DNA of 64,000 nt from Carya illinoinensis (taxonomy: Eukaryota; Streptophyta; Magnoliopsida; Fagales; Juglandaceae), in contig NC_056765.1 in NCBI RefSeq assembly GCF_018687715.1, forward strand, positions 2,418,001 through 2,482,000, in the 5' to 3' direction. Numbering within the stretch: the first letter of the stretch is position 1; every line of letters starts with the position of its first letter. This document shows, piece by piece, positions 55,573-64,000 of the stretch. The notes under the pieces were generated by a model. It had not been told where the DNA came from. It made no database searches and worked only from the letters and a program-made list of their open reading frames with translations. Both the position numbers and the translations under genes were made by a program.

Positions 55573-56823
55573 CTTTTTTTTTTTTTGATGGAAATATGCT
55601 TCATTGCATTCATTCAATAACCGAAGTTACAACTGTGACTTATAAGTCAAGAGAACCCGACTATAAGATCAACTAACGCAGCTGCTCAGGAGCTTCCCTG
55701 CACACAAAGTGATGGACATTGTCTAAAACTTCTAAAACTCTCAAAAGAGAGAGTAACATCTCTGTATGACCAGAGACTGGATGACCCCTCCTACCTCCAA
55801 GGAGGCGGAATACGGAGACAAATGCTATGAACAAAAGGTCCAATAGCATATACCTAGACTAAAAACTAAAGACACAGACAACCTCCAAAACAAAACCAAA
55901 CAAAAAACAAACACAACCACGAGCATGGCTTGAGCTTCGACGGCACATCCTCCATAGGCAATCGGCATAACGAGCCCCAACAGCACGAGCATCCAGCTTG
56001 CGTATGGACCACAAAGACCTCCTCAATGAAGGCCGGCCATACATACACCGACCGTAGCATCGTCTGCTGCTCTCAACTCTTTGCCTCAGATTGAGGCCGC
56101 CCAACAACTCATCACTCACCGTGGACTTCAAGCGTACAAAAACACCAAAAACCAACACAAAAACTTGGCAGCAAAAACCAACACAAAAGCCAACACAAAA
56201 TACACCAACAGACCCACTGAAAACAGAGGCGGAAGACACAAAAACAGAGGACCCTGGTGGCGCCGACACCAACAGAGGCGGAAGACACCAACAGACCCAC
56301 TGAAAACCAACACAAAATACACCAAAACCAAAACAGACCCACAGAGAGAAGCTGGAGGAGAGCCGACGGTCGGAATATGCTTTCCCGAAGTTTGGGGTCC
56401 CAGAGAAGCCTAGTTTTGAAACGGTCGGTAGCTCCTTGGTGGCGCGTGGCGGCCACGCTCAGGAGTGACTGAGACTTCGTCCCGAGCGTGCGAGGTACGC
56501 GCCACTCTGTTTGGCGTCGCGTTCGGCGGACTTGAAGATCGGCGGCTGGCGAAGCTCCTGGCGGGGCCCTTGTTGGCGGACGGCGGCTAGAAGGCAACTC
56601 GGTCGGCACTCCTCCTTATTTGCCTGAAAACACAAACTGGAAACGGAAACTAAACCAAATCTAACGGGAAAAAACATAGTGTTGAGCAAAGAGGGGAGGG
56701 GGAGGGAAGAGAAGGGTTCGGCTCCCCCCCCCCCCCCCAGTCGAAGAACAAGAAGGATGAAGGGTTTCGAGGGGAGAGAGGAGAGGGGTTTCGGAGAGAG
56801 AATCAACACCTCGTTCAAGTTCC
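55573..56823 (-). mobile_element. Non-autonomous retroposon inserted in the hAT element
   Basis: A 12-bp duplication CAGTGTAGGTAT lies at 55561-55572 and 56824-56835. On the minus strand the insertion ends TTATTGAATGAATGCAATGA.. TTTCCATC followed by poly(A) (T run at 55573-55586), the mark of LINE-type retrotransposition. The body is GC-rich at the 5' end with a poly(G) tract (about 56728-56740) and direct repeats (56140-56340). Open frames inside (for example 56609-56112) are low-complexity and repeat-derived, so I do not call a protein. Confidence 0.78.
56140..56340. repeat. Short direct repeats inside retroposon
   Basis: ACACAAAATACACCAA and AACAGACCCACTGAAAAC each occur twice. ACAGAGGCGGAAGACAC and ACCAACACAAAA also recur, making an irregular repeat block. 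Confidence 0.7.
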
Positions 56824-59258
56824 CAGTGTAGGTATTTGTCAGGATAAAAGCAAAGGGTGTAAACGAGATACAATGTAGATATCGCAAGTTGTTTGGATAG
56901 AAGAAAAGGATTGAGGCTTTTATAAGTTTGCCATTTCCTTTTCAGAATATTTTCCAAATTGCCATTTCACTCAATTCTATACCATAATACGTGTTCTAGT
57001 TGAAACAACGGAATTCGGCCGTTCCAACCGGAACAGAATGGTTTTTAAAACCTTGATATGGAGACAAGAAAGAAGTGAGAAATTCAGTGTTTGGAGTGCT
57101 TACAGATTAATTAGAGAGAAGATAAAAAGCAATCTAGGTGGGTGCTTATTTGCGAGCAGACATAAGGTTCTATCATCTATGGAAGATGAAAGTTCCTAAC
57201 AAAGTAAAAGTGTTTGCATGGAGAGCTTGCAAAGAAGGGTTATCTAGTCAATACAATTTACAAGAGAAGAATGTCCTAACAGTAAAGAATCGTTGTTTCT
57301 GTAATGAAAGAAGAGAGGATTTGCCTTATGCATTATTTCATTGTCCTAAAATAAAGGATTACTAGAGTAGTTTTGTGCCTATTACGGGAGAAATGGACAG
57401 GGAGTTGCCTGTAGTAGATGTTGCTATAAAAGTGAAAGAGACTAGAAAAGTTGAAGAACTGACAATATTTTACATAATAGCTTGGGCTTCTAGTTTAGAA
57501 GAAATAATATGGTAAATGATAAAATTTGCATTGAGGCTAGACTGGTAATTGAACTTGCTTTATCACTACAGAGGATGTACATAGATATCAAGTCTTTGCC
57601 TAACAACAAGACAAAGACCTACTGCTGCTGGAAATCACCCCCAATAGGTTTTCTGAAACTTAATGTGGATGGGGGCAATGTTCAGTGATTTGCACAGAGT
57701 TAGAGTTGGGGCTATTCTAAGAAATGATAAAGGAGACATTGTCATGGCTGTAAGTAAGATGGAGAATGAAATTGCTGATCCAGAAGATATTGAGCTGCTA
57801 GCAATATTCAAAGGTCGTCAATTGTCATGTGCTAATATTGGCATTCAGAAGCTAATACTTGAGTGACTGTCTATTGATAATAGAGGAGCTAAAAAATGCA
57901 GTAGTTTCTTCATCAATGCTAGGGAATCAGAAACAAAGAAAATCTTACTTTTGTTTGGCAAATACAAGATTCAGCATGTAAATTGGTTAGGAAATGAGGC
58001 TGCTTAATTATAGACCAGTACTCCGTTATGCTTGGAATGTTGAAACTTTAGAGATGTGGCAAGATTGTATTATAGACTTAATTTATCAAGCCATATGGCT
58101 TTATAAATGTTTGTAATGTTTTTTTGATTAATGATATTGATTTCCATAAAAAAAAGGTCCCATACACTAGGCGGTACACGACATTAATACACATAGATAA
58201 TATAGTATGATTAAGTTTATAAAAGGAGTATTAAAACTAAATATTCTAAAAAATTAAATTTTATTAGGTAATTAATGCAAAACGGTCATGTAGGGGTGGG
58301 CTTCGACTCCGATCAGAGTTTAAGTGAGCTTGCCCTACTCAGATTGCGCTTGGGCCCATGACACAATATTCAAAGCCTAATCTGAAATTCAAATCATCTC
58401 ACCCATATCTAAAAATATATATTTAAAAAAAAAAGACAAAATAATGTAAAAAATAATTGAAAAATGTAAGATACAGTAAAAAGTAAATTAAAAAGCTAAA
58501 ATTTATATACAATGACTAAATCATATACAATACAAAAATAAGTGATTTAATGTGTGCAAACGATAAACTTAAATTTAAAACTACAAATTTGCAATAAATT
58601 CAAGTTTTTAGCACCAAAATATAAATACTATCATATATTTGATTCAAATAGTCACAGTCCCCCGCATCCTTCTTGACAATCCATGCATTTGAGTCAATAA
58701 CTTGATAGTAATTTTTTGCATGAAGTTTTACTGATCAGATGCACAATTTTTTATCTAGTCATTTAACTATATACTTCTAAACCATTAGCCAAGTGATACA
58801 TGACATAAACTAGGACATATTATGAATTCACCTTCACCTCTAACTCTGACAAGTTTTGTCTGATGGTAATCATGGTATTGACTTTATCATCAATGAAGGG
58901 GCCAAGGGGTTTTTCATCCCATGGTGCGTCTGTATCAATCATCCACAATTAGTCTGGGGTTCACAACTAGGTCTATATAATCATATAAATTATAAATTAA
59001 ATAATGAAAATATTAAAACTATGTAAATAATCATTAAAAACCATAAAGTTATCCAATTCAAGCCTATAGCTCTTGGCATCAACGGTCTCTACTTCAATGG
59101 GCATTGAACTTAACTAGTTTTGTGTGCAAACGAGGGCTCAACGATAGTCGGAGACAATAAACTCAAATAAGCATTCAAGACATGACTTCCAACGCCGACT
59201 CCAACGCAATCATAGTGATAGAAATGGCTAGTACTGGAAACTTGCTAGAATTCACCTT

Positions 59259-61150
59259 TCACCAAGTTAATATATGGAATGTTTCACTAGGTGTCTCGAT
59301 ATCTTTTATAAAGTAACGTTCGAGCTTAGACTTACATTGCATAATATTCCACGATACACAGTTTTGATGATACCATCGTAGCAATAAAACATTTGAACTT
59401 TGCGCATGTGTGTCATCTAAAAAAGATGTCAAGCCGGTCAAGCGTGAGGAGGAGCTACCATCTTCGATTGAAGACAGACCACTGTTGTTGGAATGGCTAT
59501 ATAAATAATCAATATCACATTTAAGTTGCGTTTAGGCAATGAGGTGATTTCATATATTTTGTGAATAGTAATGAAAAATTAATGATAAAATATTGAATAG
59601 TAGTAAAAGGTAGGAAAAAAATGTGAAAAGTAATGATAAAATAATAAATAGTAGTGGAGTATTGTCAGAATATTCCAGTACCCAGACGGAGCCTAAAGCT
59701 CTCTAATAAACTAATCAGCATCCTTATCACTGAGGACGTCCCTAATATAAAATTCTAAAATCGCCAACTTATATCGGTGGTCAAGGATTGCAGTAACAAA
59801 TAATAATCTATTTATCTTATCAATATCCTCCAATATTTATTATATTTGCATTTCAACCTCATAGGCATAGCATTCAACAAACTCATACTGTCAACACAAC
59901 TTTGTTGCAAGTATAAAGCCTCGAGAGCTCTTTGAAATACATGTTCACAGTAGGATATTTTGACCTAGATATCTGCATAATTTTTTCATAAAATAACTTT
60001 AAAAATTGTACAAAATACTTGACATTGGCCCAATCAATTGTGTCTGGCGCACTGAGCCCCCTTCTCCCCCCAACTGACTATAGCAAAACATACCCCATAC
60101 CCCCATCCTCAACCTCCATCCACTCAAATGCTCTTTGGTACTTCTACGCTACATCCAACATCATGTATGTAGAGTTCTATTGAATCAAAATATCTAGTTG
60201 CAACATATTGGAAGATGGGATCTCAAGCTATTCGACTATTATTATAAACTGGCAGAGCCGTTGGGGGGAAGCCCTCACATATCTCACAATGTTCTGGACT
60301 TTAGTAATGGAATCATCAACTTTCTTCAACCCCTTACAAACTATGAGGTTGATGATATGAGTACAACATTGAACATGGATAAATTGGTACTCATGAATGA
60401 TATACTCTTTTACGATCGTATTCCGTATAAACCAATCAATGGTAGTGTCATGCGCACTAGCACTGTCAACTGTGATAGAAAGCACTTTTATGATCTCTCA
60501 ATCCTTTATATAGTCATCCATCTCCTTGCCACTCTTGTGATAAAAAATTTAGTTGAAGCCAATAATCTACTTTTGCAACATCCACTCACTGTTAAAAAAG
60601 TGGGTTGTGATACACATGTAGCCCATATTCTATATGGAGATCCACGTATCAATCGTAAATGAAACTCTCTAGCTAGTGGCAACAAACATTTCCTTTATCG
60701 TTGCCTTCTCCTTGGCATGCATCTTTAAACAATCGTGCATCATCGTATACCATGAAGGCATGAAAAATTATGGCCCTAAAGTGTGCACAAATTTGCAGAA
60801 GCTTGCTTTGTCAACCGTGGTAAAAGGCATCTTATCAATGATGATCATCTCCACAAGAACATCCCTCAATATCTTTTCACTGTATCGAGGGCTTGACAAC
60901 TTTTTAATCTACGTGCCATCAGTGGCTATATAAGTCTCCTAACTCAGCTTCGCTAATCACTTGCCACCAACTCTTTGTGTATCTTATACCACTGGTTGCC
61001 CGTAAGATGTGCTATCAATACTGATGTGCCTTACTTTTTCGAATAACAACCACATAGTTGTCCATAGTAGTGGAATCGAGCCTAAGGGTTCTCACGATCA
61101 CCAAAAATTTTGGTGAAATGTTCTCATTTCCACGACCTTTTTTTACTAGA
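59259..61150 (-). pseudogene. hAT (BED/RICESLEEPER-type) transposase pseudogene
   Basis: Minus-strand fragments in order: a weak BED-finger region (about 61150-60960), LVEMIIIDKMPFTTVDKASFCKF (about 60870), a TIDTWISI/NMGYMCITTHF block (about 60640), LSITVDSASAHDTTIDWF with HVQCCTHIINLIVCKGLKKV (60485-60300), and a C-terminal dimerisation-like LERYFIKDIETPSETFHIL (59441-59259). Frames are broken throughout. The catalytic-region motif TVDSAS (usually TVDNAS) is altered. Confidence 0.75.
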
Positions 61151-61519
61151 TTGTGTTGGTCGATCGGCCTCAACTCCTCATCCTCATTAAACATATCAAC
61201 ATTTTCTAGATCTATTGGGACTCAACTACTTGCACAAGAGGTAGCTACTCTAGATGGGGGTCTACGGCCCAAAGTACTTGTTGCTGACGCCAACGACTGT
61301 TCATCATCCTTTGTGGAATATCGGGGAAAGATGGTGTAGCATTGAAAGTTTGCTTTACTCAACTTTGGTATAAAATTATCTAAAATAATTAACAAACAAC
61401 CGTCATTTAGCATATTATAAAAATTATCTACATATTGGAAACATATTGAAAAGGAAAAACATATATGTCTAGGCATATTTGTGGTTTTAAAAATAAATAA
61501 AATACAAAATTGAATGTCT

Positions 61520-61745
61520 GTTTGAGCCATACTTGAGTGAAGGCTCAAGCAACCAATTTGTGTTAAGTTTGCTTGAGCTACACTTGAGCGAACAACCTGT
61601 ATGAAGTAGCTCGAGCTACACTTGAGAAAAGGCTTGAGCAAGCAATCTGTATGAAGTTCACTTAAGTCATACTTGAGCGAAGGCTTGAGCGAAGAATCTG
61701 TGTGAAATTTGCTTGAGCCACACTCGAGCGGGCATCGAGCAAACA
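61520..61745. repeat. Minisatellite of GCTTGAGC-type units in the hAT element
   Basis: Four imperfect units of roughly 55-65 bp, each built from TTGCTTGAGC(C/T)ACACTTGAGCG(A/G) and a spacer such as AAGGCTTGAGC..AATCTGTATGAAGT. Confidence 0.75.
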
Positions 61746-62467
61746 TTATCTAGATCCAAAAATCCCAATTTTTTGAAAATCTAAGTCCTCCAATTCTTGA
61801 ATTTAACAATTCAAAAATTGAAATCATTGAAATGCTAATAATAAATCATACTCATTTTACAAATTTCAAACCACAATGTGACAATTAAAGCATTTTGGAA
61901 CCCTAAAATTATTTAAAAATAAATAAATAAATGAGTGCGTGAGCTTACAAATAATTTTTAGTTTGATGAACTTTAGAAGGGGGCTTCCGCTGGCCTTAGG
62001 TGACAACTGATGGCAGCGGGGAGGTGAAGCACAATGTGGAGAGGAGAAAGATAAATGGTGCAAGGTGTTGTGGAGTGTGGCTGTGAGGAATGGGAATTGC
62101 GAAAGTGAAAGGGGGAAAAGGGGGGGGGGGTCTTGTGTTTTGGACCACTTCTTCACGAAATGATGTCGTTCTGCTTTCAAGCAGAATGACGTGTTTAGTT
62201 ACTTTAGTAAGGGTCATGCATTTTGGCCCCCCTTTTGAATGAAACGATGTCGTTCCTCTTGAAGTGAACAACATCATTTTGATTCTGTGAAATTAAAAAA
62301 AAAAAACTATCAAAGTTCGGAACCAACATGGACTCTGGACTCTGACTCCGATTAGGGCAACTCTGACTCCGATTTCTTTTTCTGAAAACTTGAAGTATTC
62401 TGTCAAAGTCGAAGTGCTGTCGGAGTTCAAATAGAGTCAGAATGGGTGGATTTTTTGCCCACCCCTA

Positions 62468-63008
62468 TGGTCACATGGATAATGAACGTAATATCTACAC
62501 TAACTAACAAATAATTTTATTTTTATTTTTATTTGTTTTATTTTATTATTATTTTTTTAAAGATCAAAAGCTCTCGTGTTGTGTGGGAGATCGAATCGCA
62601 CTTTTTTTCCCCTTTCAACTAATTAGACGTAATTTAATAAAGCAAAGTAAAGAATTAAAGGCGAAAATGAGAGTACAACTTTCTTGCTACATATATATAA
62701 ACACGATCGAGTTGTGCAAGGATCGAGGATGATACATGCAACATATAATATTATCAAGCAATGATCAGATAGCGGCCACGCGGAGTTGCTTTCCAGCCAA
62801 CTATCTCATTCCGTCCTGGCTGTGGCATTTAAGATCAGGCTCTCGATCGATCTCAAGTGTACAAGAAGTTCTTTCGAGCATCATTTGAAAGTGTTGATCT
62901 ATTCTACCTCTCTGCAGAGTATGCAAGTTTGTAACTCCGATTATAACAGTTCTTAATTATTTTTTCCGATTTGCACAAACACACACTTAGGTATCCAAAT
63001 ATATATAT

Positions 63009-63044
<36 letters not shown>

Positions 63045-63395
63045 TCCTATCGATTCTACAAATTATCCAATTACTTTCTTGCCAATAATTAATTTGTAGA
63101 AATTAAGTGTAATTTTAACAAATAAGATGTGGCAAGGCTGCAATGTTATTTCATACAAATTAAATCAGGTATCCTACAAATTAAATTATAATTCTTATCA
63201 ATTTATACACACTACGACTCTATAATATATGATCTAGCATTAGTCTAAAGCAATATAATAACTAAAAAAAGTATTACAAGAATCGATTACATTGGCTATA
63301 TATATATATATCTTCAAAAGATTGTGATCTATTGATCCGTCGACCACTGATCATGTAGGCAAAAGGAAGCAGTACTTGGACTGGAGATTACAATG
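62468..63395. other. AT-rich spacer with dinucleotide repeats
   Basis: Contains (TA)n and (CA)n runs (about 62998-63045 and 63297-63311). No gene was seen. Confidence 0.5.
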
Positions 63396-63634
63396 TGTTG
63401 GAGTATAGCATCCAAGATTGAACAAATGGAATTGAAGTCTAAAGCAGTACGCGTTAAATTGAAAGAAGAAGAGTTAGTTAGTTAGTTAGTCATTTTACTT
63501 CTTTCTTGTACTTATATATATACAAAGTTCTATTTGTAATTAATTCAATTCAGTCAATACAAATACATTTTCTCAGTTTCCAAGTTTCTCTCTTTTCATC
63601 CCTCTATTTTCTTAATTCCATCTTAAACTTAACA
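63396..63634 (+). repeat. 5' LTR of a second copia element
   Basis: A block of about 239 bp begins TGTTGGAG and ends CTTAACA. It is followed at once by TGGTATCAGA, the standard initiator-Met tRNA primer-binding site, which fixes the LTR end. The 3' LTR would lie beyond the window, so the LTR start is inferred from TG and the promoter-like content. Confidence 0.7.
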
Positions 63635-63644
63635 TGGTATCAGA
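63635..63644 (+). other. Primer-binding site (initiator Met tRNA)
   Basis: TGGTATCAGA directly abuts the LTR, complementary to the 3' end of plant initiator methionine tRNA. Confidence 0.8.
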
Positions 63645-63764
63645 TTGAGAATAATTTTGCTTCCGCAACTTCACTTTTTGATACGATTACAGAGTTCTTT
63701 GATCCGAAATCTTTGTAATCTCCGACCATTTTTTTTTTCTTGCATTTCTTGGAAATTTCCAGAA

Positions 63765-64000
63765 ATGAGTTATGATGATGATGTATCTGTTCATTCCTCT
63801 CACCTTCGTCAAAATCCTTTGGACGATTCCTCTAGTCCATACTACTTGCATCCAAGTGATAATCCTGGTGCGTTGCTTGTTTCAGAAATCTTTGCTGGTG
63901 ATAATTACATTGCGTGGAGTTGATCGATTATCATTGCGTTAACTGTTAAGAGCAAAGCTGCATTTATTGATGGATCAATCCTTGCTCCTCTTGCTGATCA
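63765..64000 (+). pseudogene. Copia gag, 5' part, cut by window end
   Basis: The ATG at 63765 opens MSYDDDVSVHSSHLRQNPLD, then YYLHPSDNPGALLVS and IFAGDNYIAWS, the conserved start of a large class of plant copia gag proteins. A TGA at 63921-63923 interrupts it exactly where an Arg codon (CGA) is usual. The frame then resumes (IIIALTVKSKAAFIDGSI) to the window end. The rest of the element is outside. Confidence 0.85.

Larger units (their letters stand above)
55181..57054. mobile_element. Non-autonomous hAT element inserted in LINE C
   Basis: It is flanked by an 8-bp duplication GATATGGA (55173-55180 and 57055-57062). The interrupted LINE reading frame (DKWIW...RQERSEKFSVWSAY) joins across it. 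The ends are related inverted repeats (CCAAAGTTTTGAATTCCATT and, inverted, AAGGTTTTAAAAACCATTCT), with CGATACCGGTAC motifs just inside the left end. About 610 bp remain once the internal retroposon is removed. No transposase is present. Confidence 0.82.
54586..58156 (+). mobile_element. 5'-truncated LINE (LINE C), itself interrupted
   Basis: It lies between imperfect duplications GTCCCGTTCACTAGGC (54570-54585) and GTCCCATACACTAGGC (58157-58172) and ends with an A-rich tail (about 58147-58155). The recognisable part is the ORF2 C-terminal half: SKFKLGGLGFKDLRIFNLAL (54690), then after the hAT insertion VWSAYRLI, WKMKVPNKVKVFAWRACKEG (57180), a zf-RVT cysteine set, and an RNase H-like LNVDGG (57660) plus VRVGAILRNDKGDIV. 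Without the hAT it would be about 1.7 kb. Confidence 0.82.
58291..62467 (-). mobile_element. hAT transposon (4.18 kb) with degenerate transposase
   Basis: Perfect 11-bp terminal inverted repeats TAGGGGTGGGC (58291-58301 and 62457-62467), typical of hAT. The flanking 8-mers CGGTCATG and TGGTCACA match at 5 of 8 positions, consistent with an old duplication. Both subterminal regions are rich in GACTCCGA-type motifs (58305-58345 and 62325-62445). Inside are minus-strand transposase remnants and a minisatellite (61520-61745). Confidence 0.88.

Noticed and set aside
55859..56609. 137-165-codon minus-strand frames with Trp/Cys/Phe-rich runs
   Set aside because: They translate the short direct repeats of a retroposon and have no conserved domain. 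The apparent membrane segments are repeat artefacts.

Overview
This is a nuclear genomic window from a eudicot plant. It has spliced genes with GT-AG introns, AT-rich spacers, microsatellites and a heavy load of plant transposons (Ty1/copia, long solo LTRs, L1-type LINEs, hAT, and a FAR1-type Mutator-like element). The LINE ORF1 proteins (DUF4283-like domain plus zinc knuckle) and the CGATACCGGTACC-type hAT repeats recall woody eudicots, possibly Fagales. The species assignment is inference only.

Four host genes look functional. (1) AATF/BFR2-like ribosome-biogenesis factor, 13 exons, + strand, 9658-13938. Its upstream region carries telo-box and site II motifs. (2) Triple KH-domain RNA-binding protein, 8 exons, - strand, 16525-20984, convergent with AATF. 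(3) DUF1639 protein, 2 exons, + strand, 36791-37977. (4) DUF247 (UPF0481) membrane protein, one coding exon, + strand, 52674-54062, probably with a long intron in its 5' leader. Every coding exon junction was checked by hand for phase.

The rest is mostly mobile DNA, much of it with readable target-site duplications (TSDs). 1107-6588: minus-strand copia element with intact gag, collapsed pol, and an antisense ORF with its own TATA box and poly(A) signal. 14465-15847: probable solo LTR. 21180-27478: Mutator-like element with a 9-bp TSD, holding a dead FAR1-type transposase and an intact GRF zinc-finger/transmembrane ORF on the opposite strand. 29022-31183: 2.16-kb solo LTR containing an array of hairpins with compensatory base changes. 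About 31860-36125: decayed LINE. 40080-40455: truncated LINE tail. 41150-42269: non-autonomous hAT that carries an aspartic-protease gene fragment. 43768-49763: full-length LINE with a TSD of at least 17 bp. 51197-51839: small hAT inside the probable DUF247 leader intron. 54285-58200: four-layer nest (DUF247 fragment, then LINE, then hAT, then retroposon). 58291-62467: degenerate hAT with transposase remains. 63396-64000: 5' end of another copia element, cut by the window edge.

The host genes are unrelated single loci with no operon-like organisation. The main themes are nested transposition, gene-fragment capture, local tandem duplication inside decaying elements, and stop codons in dead elements that fit C-to-T decay. 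I saw no tRNA, rRNA, CRISPR array or viral gene.
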